The notes: generated from the sequence alone by a model not told the origin. DNA of 64,000 bases from Anoxybacillus amylolyticus (GCF_001634285.1 NZ_CP015439.1:124001-188000), one strand, 5' to 3'; counted from the stretch's first letter, positions 16,999 to 26,618 are shown. Numbers and translations are program-made.

Positions 16999-19185
16999 TC
17001 AAAAGACGCTATTTTCTTGAAGCTGCACTAATTCTTCTTCCGTAATCAGCACATCCCGCGGTTTGCTTCCGCGTGCTTCCGAAATAATTCCTTGTTCCTC
17101 CATCATTTCAATCAAGCGGGCAGCGCGGTTGTAGCCAATGCGAAACCGCCTTTGCAAACTCGAGGTGGAAGCACCTCCTTGCTGCACGACAAATTCGCAC
17201 GCTTCATAAAATAAGTCGTCTCCATCGTTCGATAGCGTGCTTTGTTTCAGAAAGTCGTCCTGCTCAAATAAATAAGCTGGGGGCATTTGCGCTTTCACGT
17301 GCGCGACGACTCGCTCGATTTCTTCATCGGAAACAAAATTCCCTTGGAGTCGCACCGTTTTCGATGTACCGTTTTCTAAAAACAGCATATCGCCTTTTCC
17401 AAGCAATTTTTCTGCCCCATTTGTATCGATAATCGTCCGCGAATCGACTTGTGATGAAACTGAAAATGCAATGCGCGTCGGAATATTCGCTTTAATCAAT
17501 CCCGTAATAACATCAACCGACGGACGCTGCGTCGCAACGAGTAAATGAATACCACATGCTCTCGCTTTTTGAGCAATTCGGCATATCGCTTCTTCTACAT
17601 CCGCCGGAGCGATCATCATTAAGTCAGCCAATTCATCAATGATAATGACAATATAAGGAAGATGCTGTTCTTGCGCTCCCTCTTTTTTCACGAGCTCATT
17701 ATATTTTTCGATATCTCGTACGCCCATATGGACGAACAACTCATACCTCCGCTCCATTTCCTCGACCGCCCATTTGAGCGCCCCGGTTGCTGCTTTTGCA
17801 TCGGTAATGACCGGGCTGACTAAGTGCGGAATATGATTGTACGGCGCCAATTCGACCATTTTCGGGTCAATTAATAATAGTTTCACTTCGTGCGGAGCTG
17901 CTTTATACAATAAGCTCACAAGCATGGCGTTAATGCAGACACTTTTCCCAGAACCAGTGGCGCCAGCAATAAGCCCGTGCGGCATTTTTTTTATATCAGT
18001 GACAATCGGCGCTCCAGATAAATCTAACCCAAGCGCGACGGAAAGCGGTGACGAATTCCGGCGAAACGCTTCGCTTTGCAACACCTCGCGAAGGAATACC
18101 GGACGGCTATTAACGTTTGGTACTTCGATACCAATTGTGCTTTTTCCTGGGATCGGCGCTTCCATACGGACGTCTTTTGCCGCAAGGCTTAACTTAATGT
18201 CATCGGCAAGGCTTGTAATTTTGCTTACTTTGACGCCTGGTGCGGGCTGTACTTCAAAACGCGTTACCGTTGGTCCTTGCGTCACACCGACGACTTTCGC
18301 TCCAATATGGAAATTTTGAAACGTTTCATCCAAGCGCTTTCGTTGTTCATGTAACCATTGTTCATCGAATTCTTTTCGCGCCTGTGGCGGCTGCAATAAA
18401 TCAAGCGACGGAAAACGATAGCCATCCGCTACTTCCTTTTTCTTTTCTTCTAATCTTTTTCGGTCTTGTTTCAACATCATCACGTTGTATGGGATGCGCG
18501 ACGATGGCTTTCGTTCTTCCGTTTTCGTCACCTCTTGTTTTTGGGGTGCTGCTTTAGGAGCAGGTGCTTCCTCTCGCAAAAGCTCTTCTTCCCTTTCGTC
18601 CACTACTTCTTCGCTTCCTTGCACCGCTTCTTTGAAAAAGCTCTCTTCTTCGCTTCCTTGAGCTATTTGTTCGGAAAAGGGTGCTTTTTTGCTTCCCTGC
18701 ACTGCTTCTTCGAAAAGGCGCGCCTCACACACCGCATCCTCTAGGTGAAGAGGGATTGCTGCCTCTGGCGGAAAATTCGTTTCGCTAAAGTTCGTTGATT
18801 CGTCAGTTGTTCGCTCCACTGGCGTTGGACGCGCTTTATATCCATAAACAGGCGAAGGTACTTCGGTCGGACGAAACGGGCGCTTTTCTGCCAAATAACG
18901 TTTTGTTCTTTCTTTTTCTATCGATTGGTTGCCGACAAAGCGACTTTTTACGGACGTAAAGCTAGGGATGTCCATCATTTCCTTTTCTACCGGCTCGCCA
19001 TCGACAACTACCGATCGCCGATCATCAGGGATTAGTGGAAAGCGAAATTTTCCAGACGGATATTGATACGTCACTTTCACCTCTACCTCTGGCGCTGACG
19101 CTTGTGGTGGTATGTCGTATTCTAGTGCTTGGCTTTCTTCTTGAAAAAAATACCGAATAAGGCGTTTTAGCCAATTCATGGGCAT
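16999..19185 (-). CDS. sftA: DNA translocase SftA (FtsK/SpoIIIE family, soluble)
   Basis: A 728-residue DNA pump that clears DNA from the division septum. There is no transmembrane segment, which separates SftA from SpoIIIE. The long Glu-rich N-terminal linker (residues ~140-230) holds a 13-residue tandem repeat. The motor has Walker A GATGSGKSVCINA and Walker B IVIIIDELADLM, then the FtsK gamma winged helix near the C-terminus (GASTSSLQRRFRIGYNRAARL). The ATG at 19185 has AAAGAGTG just upstream; ATG at 19179 is an alternative. It is shorter than B. subtilis SftA (952 residues), the difference lying in the linker. A terminator isolates it from ytpR. Confidence 0.95.
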   Translation of the reverse strand: MPMNWLKRLIRYFFQEESQALEYDIPPQASAPEVEVKVTYQYPSGKFRFPLIPDDRRSVVVDGEPVEKEMMDIPSFTSVKSRFVGNQSIEKERTKRYLAEKRPFRPTEVPSPVYGYKARPTPVERTTDESTNFSETNFPPEAAIPLHLEDAVCEARLFEEAVQGSKKAPFSEQIAQGSEEESFFKEAVQGSEEVVDEREEELLREEAPAPKAAPQKQEVTKTEERKPSSRIPYNVMMLKQDRKRLEEKKKEVADGYRFPSLDLLQPPQARKEFDEQWLHEQRKRLDETFQNFHIGAKVVGVTQGPTVTRFEVQPAPGVKVSKITSLADDIKLSLAAKDVRMEAPIPGKSTIGIEVPNVNSRPVFLREVLQSEAFRRNSSPLSVALGLDLSGAPIVTDIKKMPHGLIAGATGSGKSVCINAMLVSLLYKAAPHEVKLLLIDPKMVELAPYNHIPHLVSPVITDAKAATGALKWAVEEMERRYELFVHMGVRDIEKYNELVKKEGAQEQHLPYIVIIIDELADLMMIAPADVEEAICRIAQKARACGIHLLVATQRPSVDVITGLIKANIPTRIAFSVSSQVDSRTIIDTNGAEKLLGKGDMLFLENGTSKTVRLQGNFVSDEEIERVVAHVKAQMPPAYLFEQDDFLKQSTLSNDGDDLFYEACEFVVQQGGASTSSLQRRFRIGYNRAARLIEMMEEQGIISEARGSKPRDVLITEEELVQLQENSVF
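18614..18730 (-). repeat. 39-bp tandem repeat, three copies, inside sftA
   Basis: Copies start at 18614, 18653 and 18692. Each encodes a 13-residue unit centred on (V/I)(A)QGS(E/K)(E/K). Copies are diverged but register is exact. They lie in the disordered acidic linker. Confidence 0.75.
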
Positions 19186-19231
19186 GTCACTCTTTCTATT
19201 CTCTTTTCAACTTTCTATTTTACCAACTTTA

Positions 19232-19261
19232 GAAAAAAAGTCACTAGATATCCTAGTGACT
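19232..19261 (-). terminator. ytpR terminator
   Basis: 9-bp stem AGTCACTAG/CTAGTGACT with 5-nt loop, then a 7-8 T run on the minus strand. Confidence 0.9.
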
Positions 19262-19270
19262 ACGCAATCA

Positions 19271-19876
19271 TTATCGCATGAATGGCTGTCCGACTTCGTA
19301 TTCGTCCGACAAAACAAGGATGCCTTTTTCTTGCGGCGCATTTGGCAATTCTAGCTCACGGGCCGAACAAATCATTCCATACGATGGAACGCCACGCAAC
19401 TCTGCTTCTTTAATGACAAGCCCACTCGGCATAACGGCACCGATTTTTGCCACCACTACTTTTTGCCCCGCCTCCACGTTTGGCGCTCCGCACACAATTT
19501 GCAGCACTTCTGTTCCGACGTCGACTTGGCAAACGCTTAATTTATCTGCGTTCGGATGTTTTTGTTTTTCTTTCACATAGCCAACGACAAACTTTGAGGA
19601 AAAGTCGGCTTCGATTGTTTCCGAAAAACCATTTTTCGCTAACAACTCGTTCACCACATCCACAAGTTCATCCGTTACCTCTACTGTCCCATTCCCGTGA
19701 ACCGCATAATAAGAAGAAATGTTAAAAATATTGTACCCTGCCGTTTCATTCGTCGTTTCGTCGAAAATGCGTACGACATCGCCTTTTTTCTCGATTGCTC
19801 GCTTCTCGGCATCGAGCGGTTTTAACGAAACAAGTAATACGTCTCCAATTCCGTCACGATTATAAAATACGTTCAT
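19271..19876 (-). CDS. ytpR: YtpR-like tRNA-binding domain protein
   Basis: 201 residues. An N-terminal YtpR-specific domain (DUF4479-like, residues ~1-90) is followed by an EMAP/tRNA-binding OB fold (residues ~95-200: [48 protein letters not shown]), the same domain as the N-terminus of the phenylalanyl-tRNA synthetase beta chain. Probably binds RNA; the target is unknown. Last gene of the ytpP-ytpQ-ytpR set. Confidence 0.94.
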   Translation of the reverse strand: MNVFYNRDGIGDVLLVSLKPLDAEKRAIEKKGDVVRIFDETTNETAGYNIFNISSYYAVHGNGTVEVTDELVDVVNELLAKNGFSETIEADFSSKFVVGYVKEKQKHPNADKLSVCQVDVGTEVLQIVCGAPNVEAGQKVVVAKIGAVMPSGLVIKEAELRGVPSYGMICSARELELPNAPQEKGILVLSDEYEVGQPFMR

Positions 19877-19899
19877 CGTATCCTCCCTTTCTTTGCTTA

Positions 19900-20694
19900 C
19901 TATTTGCGGCGATTTTTTCCCAAGATAAAAATCGGCTCTAGTTTACCATTTTCGTATAAAAACGAAAGCGCTGTAATCGGTACACGCCCACTCGCAAAAA
20001 AGCTCATCGTCAATTGAGCGAGCACATCGTACCCGATGTCGTTTTGAATATCAGCGATAATAAGCACGTCCTGGTGCGGCACCGCAACAAGCATCGTTCC
20101 CGTTATTTTCGCTGATACGCTGGCTAAAAACGGCTCGTTTAATATACGGCTTGCGTCATAGCCGTCGTTTGTATTGACGAAGTAAAACGTATTTCCTGCC
20201 ACCGTATCTTCTTTCACAGGAACCGCGAGCGAACGGACGTTAAAGCGCGCCATTTCTTTCATATGGCGAACATCCCAATTTTCCTGCTCCATGAGCTTTT
20301 TGTCAATGAGTCGATATGTATTTCCTAAATCGAGCGCATAATAAATGCGCGTTTCCGCCGTATGTTCATCGTATACAAGCGGAATGCCGTCATTTGTTTC
20401 CGTGGGAAACGACGTAGAGCGAATGACTGGATAAATGTCTTTTTCCTTACCGAATAACGTGTATGTTTTTTGCATCGTGCAAAGTGTCTGCTCGACATAG
20501 TAAACAATTTCTTCAATCGCTTCCTCTTTCGTTTCCTCCCATTTCGCAATGATGCTTGGAAGCGAAATTGTTACCCCTTTTTTCGTCTCTTTGTCTTCAA
20601 TGCGTAACGTATCTTTTTTTCGGTCGAAATGAAACGCCCAATCGTACGGAGCTAGCCGGCGTTCGATTTCTTCCGCCATCGTTTTGCTGTCCAT
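19900..20694 (-). CDS. ytpQ: YtpQ, DUF1444 (UPF0354) protein
   Basis: 264 residues, cytosolic, no membrane segment or known catalytic motif; matches the conserved YtpQ/DUF1444 family. ATG at 20694 preferred after GTGAGGG; a GTG one codon upstream (20697) is possible. It is 12 bases downstream of ytpP and 24 upstream of ytpR, so it is co-transcribed. Function unknown. Confidence 0.92.
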   Translation of the reverse strand: MDSKTMAEEIERRLAPYDWAFHFDRKKDTLRIEDKETKKGVTISLPSIIAKWEETKEEAIEEIVYYVEQTLCTMQKTYTLFGKEKDIYPVIRSTSFPTETNDGIPLVYDEHTAETRIYYALDLGNTYRLIDKKLMEQENWDVRHMKEMARFNVRSLAVPVKEDTVAGNTFYFVNTNDGYDASRILNEPFLASVSAKITGTMLVAVPHQDVLIIADIQNDIGYDVLAQLTMSFFASGRVPITALSFLYENGKLEPIFILGKNRRK

Positions 20695-20706
20695 CACAAT
20701 CCCTCA

Positions 20707-21024
20707 CTACAGCCCGCGAATAAACTGCTCAATTTCTTCTTTCGTTTTTCGGTCTTTGCTGACAAAGCGACCGAGTTCTTTGCCGTTGTCATACGCGATA
20801 AAACTTGGAATACCAAATACGTTTTCATTTTGGCAAACATCTAATAGTTGGTCACGGTCAACATAATAAAACGCATACTCGGAAAATGTTTGTTCGATTT
20901 CCGGTAACACCGGCTCGATAAACCGGCAATCTGGGCACCAATCCGCTGAAAAAACGAAAATAACCTTTTTCGTATTTTTGACCTCTTCATATTGCGCTGC
21001 TGTTTCGATAGTTTTCATCATCAT
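20707..21024 (-). CDS. ytpP: Thioredoxin-like protein YtpP
   Basis: 105-residue thioredoxin fold with active-site WCPDC and the cis-proline segment FGIPSF. Probable thiol-disulfide oxidoreductase. Three consecutive ATG codons (21024, 21021, 21018) open the frame. The IscB element ends just upstream, and no purine-rich ribosome site is visible; the upstream CTCCTCGCCC is element DNA. The insertion may therefore have replaced the native translation signal and promoter of ytpP-ytpQ-ytpR. Confidence 0.92.
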   Translation of the reverse strand: MMMKTIETAAQYEEVKNTKKVIFVFSADWCPDCRFIEPVLPEIEQTFSEYAFYYVDRDQLLDVCQNENVFGIPSFIAYDNGKELGRFVSKDRKTKEEIEQFIRGL

Positions 21025-21025
21025 C

Positions 21026-21079
21026 GGGCGAGGAGACCCCGACTTCTAAGCGAGAGCGAAAGTCGGGGAGGAATCGCCC
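21026..21079 (-). repeat. Subterminal right-end hairpin of the IscB element
   Basis: Inner perfect 9-bp arms CCCCGACTT/AAGTCGGGG (21037-21045, 21060-21068) and outer arms GGGCGA/TCGCCC (21026-21031, 21074-21079). This imperfect palindrome overlaps the iscB stop and resembles the end hairpins recognised by IS200/IS605-type transposases. Confidence 0.7.
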
Positions 21080-22305
21080 TTCCTCCTTTCAATCAATAAT
21101 GTGCTCGCATGCTCCACTTTTTTTAGTTTCTTATAACTTGCCGAAGCATGGATTCTTGTGCCATCTAACAACCGAAGGTCGAAATATCCGCTACTTCTTC
21201 TGCCAAACACAAAACATTCTTGACTATTGTACAGAACTTTGTCAAATAACTGAAACCCTTTGATAAACCGTTCCGCCTTATTGGCTTTCCTTTTTCCGCC
21301 TTTCGATATCGTTGCTTTGTGTAATTGACGGTTATTCTTACGAACAAATTTCAGCAGAAACACAGTGTCGCTCGGTGTGGCAAGAGGATTTTCGCTGATA
21401 CAACGAGCGTCTACCATGTGCGTTTTTGCCAATCCATGCACAATACGAGTGTGTTTTGTGATATATCCATACGTGTGCTTCACATGCGGATACACTTTCT
21501 TTAGTCCATTCCAGATAAACCAACGCATCGCTGTCATGTGGGAAGCGTCTTTCAACGAAGAGAATCTCCGCTGTATTTCGTGTTCTAATCCCTCTCGATG
21601 AATCCTATCGTGGCAAGTTTTGCACAGTGTAATGAGATTACTCGGGGAATCGCCACCCGTCTTTCTGCTTTCCATATGATGGACATTCAGTACAGGGTCT
21701 TTCGATTTTCCTTTACACCATTGGCATGTATGACCGTCTCGATACAATACATACTCCCTCACGTTCCAAAAGCCCAATTGCTCTCCTTGTTGATATGCTG
21801 CACCTTGAATATCAGGATTCTTTATCTTTTGAGTATCAAATTGTGCCACTTCAACGGTGATATGGGTAATCGGAAGCATCGAATGTACCCATTTTACTAA
21901 TTTGATATGACTATCCATTTTATGCTGAATCGAAGGGGCTAACCAGCCGTTTGGCTTCTTACGATTCAAAAATCGGGCTTTTCGATATCTTGTTTTTCGA
22001 TTTCTCCGGCTTCTGCGAAATTGCCTCCTCGTTGCTAACAATTCTTGAATATCCGTACGCAATTGTACTTCTGCTTCTAAAAGCACCTGATTTTTTGTGG
22101 TAGCGGATAGCCCAACATGTTTTGTTCCTGCGTCTACACCTAGAGAAATCGGTTGCTTGTATCCGCTACAACCGTATAGTAGTTGAATCGTGAACGGTGT
22201 TCTTTTTACTACTTTTGCTTTTTTGTTTTTTAACAATATCCTTGCTTTTCTTGGTGAGCACGGCATCAATGGATTGCCATGCTTATTGATCACGTACACG
22301 AACAA
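21046..22305 (-). CDS. iscB: IscB RNA-guided nuclease (Cas9 ancestor family)
   Basis: A 419-residue omega-RNA-guided DNA endonuclease. In order: PLMP domain (GNPLMPCSPRKARILL), RuvC-I aspartate (LGVDAGTKHVGLS), arginine-rich bridge helix (RRQFRRSRRNRKTRYRK), RuvC-II glutamate (HITVEVAQFD), HNH domain with CxxC pairs CQWC and CKTC and catalytic VHHMES, then RuvC-III (THMVDAR). All expected catalytic residues are present, so it looks intact. I choose the TTG at 22305, which follows AAAGGAGGT by seven bases and begins FVYVINKHG; the longer reading from 22377 runs into the omega-RNA. Only one copy is in this window and there is no adjacent tnpA. Confidence 0.92.
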   Translation of the reverse strand: MFVYVINKHGNPLMPCSPRKARILLKNKKAKVVKRTPFTIQLLYGCSGYKQPISLGVDAGTKHVGLSATTKNQVLLEAEVQLRTDIQELLATRRQFRRSRRNRKTRYRKARFLNRKKPNGWLAPSIQHKMDSHIKLVKWVHSMLPITHITVEVAQFDTQKIKNPDIQGAAYQQGEQLGFWNVREYVLYRDGHTCQWCKGKSKDPVLNVHHMESRKTGGDSPSNLITLCKTCHDRIHREGLEHEIQRRFSSLKDASHMTAMRWFIWNGLKKVYPHVKHTYGYITKHTRIVHGLAKTHMVDARCISENPLATPSDTVFLLKFVRKNNRQLHKATISKGGKRKANKAERFIKGFQLFDKVLYNSQECFVFGRRSSGYFDLRLLDGTRIHASASYKKLKKVEHASTLLIERRKGDSSPTFALA

Positions 22306-22554
22306 GGCGTGTACCTCCTTTCTCGGAGTGTTCTTCCTCTTCCCCCATGTTGGAAGGGCTTGTGATGTTGACAGCACCGTCCCTACCCATCAGGACTTTT
22401 AACCATCAACGACAGTGGCTACGAACTAGAGGAGCATTCGTAGGTGTCATGACCCAACCAACGTAGTCCTCGAAAGACTTGGGATAGTCAACTAGGGCTT
22501 TTTACAAGCCCCCACTTCAAAAGCCCAAGGCTTTAAGTGGTGGGTAGTTGACAG
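22306..22554 (-). ncRNA. Omega-RNA (HEARO RNA) scaffold of the IscB element
   Basis: The stretch directly upstream of iscB folds as expected. GTCAACTA (minus strand, at 22554) pairs with TAGTTGAC (22487-22494) to close the first domain; CCACTT/AAGTGG and AAAGCC/GGCTTT form an inner hairpin; CTACGAA/TTCGTAG forms another (22419-22443). The opening GTCAACTACCCACC matches the start of known IscB omega-RNAs. The guide would be the ~16 bases of flanking DNA just 5' of 22554 (22555-22570), inside the DUF84 gene. Confidence 0.85.
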
Positions 22555-23075
22555 CGTGAAGCATTCGTTTTGACAAAAAATTCGTATTGTCCTGCCAATA
22601 GTTTGACGATATGAAAAAACATGTCTGTTCGACTTACATACCCGTTTGTAAAAACGCCGACTGCCCCTTCTTTTTGGCGGATATTCCGCTTCCCAGTGTA
22701 TTCATCCATAACCTCGCCCAACTCTTTGCCGTTCAGCACTTCTTCCGCTACTTCGCAAGGCAAAGGAAAACGGGCGCCACCTGCACATATTACTGTACCG
22801 TTCCGGTCAACAAGTGCTCCCCAATTGCATACCCATAGCGCGCCGTCTATTTCCACGACGCCGCCCTCTAAACCGATGCCGACATCAGCCTGAGCTTTAG
22901 CGCACGCCTGTTTAGCACGGTAGATCGCCCCCATCCGCGTCTCTTCATCGGAAAACGGCTGCGCCGCTACTCCCGAATCGACGGCAATCGGCACGATCTG
23001 ATCGCATTCATCGGCAAACACCGCTTCAACGGCCGCTACTTTCGCTCGGTTCTTCGTCCCTATGGCAATCATCAT
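22533..23075 (-). CDS. DUF84 family NTPase-like protein, 3' end altered by IscB element
   Basis: 180 residues, related to inosine/xanthosine triphosphatases of the YjjX/DUF84 family that hydrolyse damaged purine NTPs (GTKNRAKV substrate motif at the N-terminus, then GIGLEGGV and EGAVGVFT). The ATG at 23075 is spaced correctly from GGGAAGGA; ATG 23084 abuts it. The last residues (CQLPTT) and the stop codon are read from the left end of the IscB element, so the natural C-terminus has been replaced. Likely still functional because the catalytic core is complete. Confidence 0.85.
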   Translation of the reverse strand: MMIAIGTKNRAKVAAVEAVFADECDQIVPIAVDSGVAAQPFSDEETRMGAIYRAKQACAKAQADVGIGLEGGVVEIDGALWVCNWGALVDRNGTVICAGGARFPLPCEVAEEVLNGKELGEVMDEYTGKRNIRQKEGAVGVFTNGYVSRTDMFFHIVKLLAGQYEFFVKTNASRCQLPTT

Positions 23076-23098
23076 GTTTCTCATTCCTTCCCGAATCT

Positions 23099-24175
23099 TT
23101 AACTATTTTGGCGAATCGCCTCAACAGTCGAGCGATCGCATGCTTTGACAAGCTCGATTAAGAGCTGTTTCGCTGCTGCGTAGTCGTCGACGTGAATAAT
23201 CGAAGCATGCGAGTGAATATAGCGGGAACAAATACCAATGACCGCTGAAGGAATTCCGCTGTTGGCGATATGTACGCGCCCTGCGTCTGTTGCTCCCGGA
23301 GAAATAAAAAATTGGTATGGAATGCGATGCGTTTCGGCCATATCTAATACGAACTCGCGCATGCCTCGATGCGTCACCATCGAGCGGTCATAAATGCGAA
23401 CGAGCGCCCCCTTGCCGAGATGGCCAAACTCTTTTTTGCTTCCGGTCATATCATTCGCTGGGCTAGCATCGAGGGCAAAGAAAATATCCGGCTGAATCAA
23501 ATGCGCAGCCGCCTGCGCCCCACGCAATCCGACTTCTTCTTGAACGGTCGCTCCAGAGTATAGCGTATTCGGCAGTGTTTCTCCTTTTAACTCTTTTAAC
23601 AGCTCAATCGCTAACCCACAACCATATCGATTATCCCATGCTTTCGCTAAAATTTTTTTCGCGTTTTCCATCGGGGTAAATGGACAAACTGGCACAATTT
23701 GTTGACCAGGTTTAATCCCCATTCGCTTTGCATCTTCACGATCATCCGCGCCAACGTCAATCAACATATGCTGTATATCCATCGGCTTATTTCGCTGGTC
23801 GTCCGAAAGCAAATGCGGCGGAACAGAACCGATGACTCCTATGATTGGCCCGTGATCGGTGATAATATGGACACGTTGGGCTAACAACACTTGATTCCAC
23901 CAGCCGCCAAGCGCTTGGAAGCGAACCATTCCTTGGTCGGTAATTGCCGTAACCATAAACCCGACCTCATCCATATGTCCTGCTACCATGACAACTGGGT
24001 CGCCTTCTGTACCTAGCTTCACCCCAAAAATACCGCCAAGCCGATCTTGAACGATATCGTCAGCATATTTCTCCAATTCTTTGCGCATAAACTGCCGCAC
24101 CGCATGTTCATTGCCTGGTGCTCCCGGCAATTCCGTTAACGTTTTAAATAACTGAAGCGTCTCCACATTCATCAC
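23099..24175 (-). CDS. ytoP: M42 family metallopeptidase YtoP
   Basis: 358-residue aminopeptidase of the M42 (glutamyl aminopeptidase/endoglucanase-like) family forming large tetrahedral cytosolic particles. Zinc-ligand and catalytic motifs: [47 protein letters not shown]. It precedes the DUF84 gene by 23 bases on the same strand. Confidence 0.95.
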   Translation of the reverse strand: MMNVETLQLFKTLTELPGAPGNEHAVRQFMRKELEKYADDIVQDRLGGIFGVKLGTEGDPVVMVAGHMDEVGFMVTAITDQGMVRFQALGGWWNQVLLAQRVHIITDHGPIIGVIGSVPPHLLSDDQRNKPMDIQHMLIDVGADDREDAKRMGIKPGQQIVPVCPFTPMENAKKILAKAWDNRYGCGLAIELLKELKGETLPNTLYSGATVQEEVGLRGAQAAAHLIQPDIFFALDASPANDMTGSKKEFGHLGKGALVRIYDRSMVTHRGMREFVLDMAETHRIPYQFFISPGATDAGRVHIANSGIPSAVIGICSRYIHSHASIIHVDDYAAAKQLLIELVKACDRSTVEAIRQNS

Positions 24176-24307
24176 AGTTTCTACTCCCTCTTTGTTATCT
24201 CTTTTTTCATTTTAACGAACAAAGGCGACATTTGCCACTTTCCTAGCTCAGTACCACAAAAAATTAGGTATACTAAATGAGAAGATACTCGGTTAGGAGG
24301 GAGAACG

Positions 24308-24604
24308 GTGAACTGGAGAACATTTATCGCCGGTGCGACCGCAGGTTTTGCCGCCGCTTGCTTCGTGCAATCATGGCGAAACAACCAATTGCTTTCATCA
24401 GAAAAAGCGCTCGCACTCGCGAAAAAGGCGTTTCAACACGCTGGGCCAATTAGTGGATCGTGGATTCAAACAACAAAAGAAATGTACGAAAAAGATGGGA
24501 TCATATATCACGTGTATAAAGGTGGCATTTGCCGCGGCGAGGAGCAATATGAGTTTACCATCGACGCCTATACAGGGACGGTTATTGAGAAGAGTAGGTT
24601 GTAA
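24308..24604 (+). CDS. ytzB: PepSY-domain protein YtzB
   Basis: 98 residues. An N-terminal hydrophobic segment (FIAGATAGFAAACFV) probably anchors it to the membrane; the rest is a PepSY domain, a fold linked with protease inhibition. The GTG start follows TAGGAGGGAG. Divergent from ytoP, with a strong terminator. Role unknown. Confidence 0.88.
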   Translation: MNWRTFIAGATAGFAAACFVQSWRNNQLLSSEKALALAKKAFQHAGPISGSWIQTTKEMYEKDGIIYHVYKGGICRGEEQYEFTIDAYTGTVIEKSRL

Positions 24605-24628
24605 AAAAGGGCGTGTCCGCCCTTTTTT
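24603..24628. terminator. Bidirectional terminator between ytzB and ytnP
   Basis: 11-bp stem AAAAAAGGGCG/CGCCCTTTTTT with a TGTC loop. Confidence 0.92.
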
Positions 24629-25469
24629 ATCGTTTTCGCAAAATGCTTTCTACTATTTCTCCGTTGTCGTCCCATTTCAGCGCTCGATAGTACGCATCAT
24701 GATAGAACGTCAGCCATGCTCGTTTTTCAATCGCGTACGGAATCCATTTTTGCTTTTGAGCAATCGACGTCATCGGATAATCGTCAAAGGCGAGCACCCA
24801 CAACACGTTTTGATGCGCATGCGTCGGCATTAAGTCTGCTAAATGAACGGCTGTTTCACCGTTTGATTCAATGACAACGATGGAGTGACCATCGCTATGG
24901 CCGCCGGTATGCACCATTCGAATACCACGAACGACCTCGGTTTCCTCCGTAAATATCACCACTTGATCGACAATCGTTTCCCAGTTTTCTTTCCAATAGG
25001 TGTTGCGCGAGCGAATATTCGGCTGTCGCATTTCGTCCCACTCCACTTGAGAGGTGACAATTCGAGCGTTCGGGAAAGCGGATACGAGCTTGTCCCCGAC
25101 CCATTTCGTCAACCCGCATGCATGATCAAAATGCATATGCGTCATTAAGATAAAATCAATATCATTCGGTGTTAATCCAAGTTTTTGAAGTGACTGCTCC
25201 ACACTGGATTCTTCCGTAACGCCAAAATTACGCTTTTGCTTTTCGGATAATTTCCCATTGCCGATCCCTGATTCAATGAGTATATGTTTTCCATCTATTT
25301 GAAGCAACAGCGGATCGGTTCGCAATTCAATTTGGTTGTTTTCATTGCATGGATATTTTTTCGACCAGAGCGGTTTCGGTACAACGCCAAACATCGCACC
25401 GCCGTCTAAATGTGTCACCCCTCCGTTTAACCACGTAATCGTTACATCGCCTACTTGTAATTGTTCCAT
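24627..25469 (-). CDS. ytnP: Metallo-beta-lactamase-fold lactonase YtnP
   Basis: 280 residues. The MBL motif [10 protein letters not shown] holds the dinuclear zinc ligands, with later [11 protein letters not shown] and ADLMPTHAH. YtnP homologues hydrolyse quorum-signal lactones and degrade streptomycin-production signals. ATG after GAGGTGATGGG. Placed next to trmB and ytmP as in B. subtilis. Confidence 0.93.
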   Translation of the reverse strand: MEQLQVGDVTITWLNGGVTHLDGGAMFGVVPKPLWSKKYPCNENNQIELRTDPLLLQIDGKHILIESGIGNGKLSEKQKRNFGVTEESSVEQSLQKLGLTPNDIDFILMTHMHFDHACGLTKWVGDKLVSAFPNARIVTSQVEWDEMRQPNIRSRNTYWKENWETIVDQVVIFTEETEVVRGIRMVHTGGHSDGHSIVVIESNGETAVHLADLMPTHAHQNVLWVLAFDDYPMTSIAQKQKWIPYAIEKRAWLTFYHDAYYRALKWDDNGEIVESILRKR

Positions 25470-25515
25470 TTCCCATCACCTCATTAGTAGTGTACCATCT
25501 CCGTGAATATTTCGA

Positions 25516-25551
25516 AAATAAAAAAAGACTGCCTTTCAACCAAAAAGGCAG
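25516..25551 (-). terminator. trmB terminator
   Basis: 8-bp stem CTGCCTTT/AAAGGCAG (25529-25536, 25544-25551), followed on the minus strand by a T-rich tail. Confidence 0.9.
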
Positions 25552-25554
25552 CCC

Positions 25555-26205
25555 TTACCGTTTTTTCGACGGATATTTCACTTCACAGCGGTAAATCCGA
25601 TTTCCTTTCGCTGCAAATTTTTCTTCATACTCGGTCATAATATTTCCAACAAAATCGCTTCGATGAAGGTCTAAACTCACAAACGTCAATAACAGCCCGT
25701 ATTGGGAAAAGCTGACGAGCGAATATTCAAATAGTCCTTGGTTATCGGTTTTGAAATGGATTTCTCCTTCATCCACTAAAATTTGTTCATAAAGCGCTAA
25801 AAACGAGCGATACGTCAACCGTCGCTTTTCATGCCGTTTTTTGGGCCACGGGTCGGAAAAGTTTAAATAAATACGTGCTACTTCGCCCATAGCAAATACG
25901 TTCGCCAATTCTTTGGCGTTTATGTTCAATAGTTTAAGGTTCGGCAGATTATGCTCGATTAGCTTATCTAGCGCAGAAACGATGACGCTTTCATAAAGCT
26001 CGATGCCGATGTAATTTACATGCGGATTCGCTTTTGCCATCTCGGTAATAAATTTTCCTTTTCCTGTACCAATTTCGATATGGATGGGGTTTTCATTGCC
26101 AAATACCTCATGCCATCGGCCTTTATATTGTTCCGGATTCGGAATAATGTATTGTGGATAAGCGGCGATTTTTTCTTTCGCCCACGGCTTATTTCGTAAA
26201 CGCAT
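25555..26205 (-). CDS. trmB: tRNA (guanine-N7-)-methyltransferase
   Basis: Makes m7G46 in tRNA with S-adenosylmethionine. 216 residues, family length. SAM-binding [11 protein letters not shown], then [16 protein letters not shown], the TrmB signature. The ATG at 26205 follows GGAGGAGAAAC; a longer reading from 26319 would add a spurious hydrophobic leader. Confidence 0.97.
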   Translation of the reverse strand: MRLRNKPWAKEKIAAYPQYIIPNPEQYKGRWHEVFGNENPIHIEIGTGKGKFITEMAKANPHVNYIGIELYESVIVSALDKLIEHNLPNLKLLNINAKELANVFAMGEVARIYLNFSDPWPKKRHEKRRLTYRSFLALYEQILVDEGEIHFKTDNQGLFEYSLVSFSQYGLLLTFVSLDLHRSDFVGNIMTEYEEKFAAKGNRIYRCEVKYPSKKR

Positions 26206-26348
26206 GTTTCTCCTCCATTCGTTTGTCATCGTTGTCAACGATACCATGAAGTAAAAAGGGAGGCAAGAACAAAAAACAGCCGTAACAACGACTGCCTGCA
26301 TAATTTGCCTACGTTTCACACATAGTAAAAGAAAAAAGGGGGAGCAAT

Positions 26349-26618
26349 ATGCCGTTAAATCACGAACATCAAATGACCGTACTTAAAGATATTTTATCGA
26401 ACCATCAAACCGACTGCTGTGGAACGGTATCAGAGTGTGAACAAATTGAGCGACTCGCGAAATCATTAATGGCGAACGGACAAATTGACCAACCAGTAAA
26501 GCAAGTACTTCCTTCCATTTACGACTATGGCCAAGCAGGAAAATATAGCGCTGACCTCGATTCGCACATTTCCGAGCATCAGCAGCAACTATCGGATTGG
26601 GTAGACCAACTTACGTAA
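26349..26618 (+). CDS. ytzH: YtzH-like protein
   Basis: 89-residue soluble acidic protein matching the small YtzH family. ATG after AAAGGGGGAG. Divergent from trmB, with a terminator at 26670. No known function. Confidence 0.88.
   Translation: MPLNHEHQMTVLKDILSNHQTDCCGTVSECEQIERLAKSLMANGQIDQPVKQVLPSIYDYGQAGKYSADLDSHISEHQQQLSDWVDQLT

Larger units (their letters stand above)
21026..22554 (-). mobile_element. IscB/omega-RNA (HEARO) insertion element without transposase
   Basis: About 1.53 kb between the DUF84 gene and ytpP, which I take to be neighbours originally. It holds iscB, its omega-RNA and a subterminal right-end hairpin, but no TnpA Y1 transposase, so it would move only with help. The left end is placed at the start of the omega-RNA (22554) and the right end at the outer base of the terminal hairpin (21026); true ends may differ by several bases. 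The right junction carries ATGATGATGA, which fits my recollection that HEARO elements sit beside ATGA or GTGA. Confidence 0.8.

Noticed and set aside
22306-22377. Longer IscB start at 22377
   Set aside because: It would translate the omega-RNA 3' part; the TTG at 22305 has an ideal ribosome site and gives the family N-terminus.
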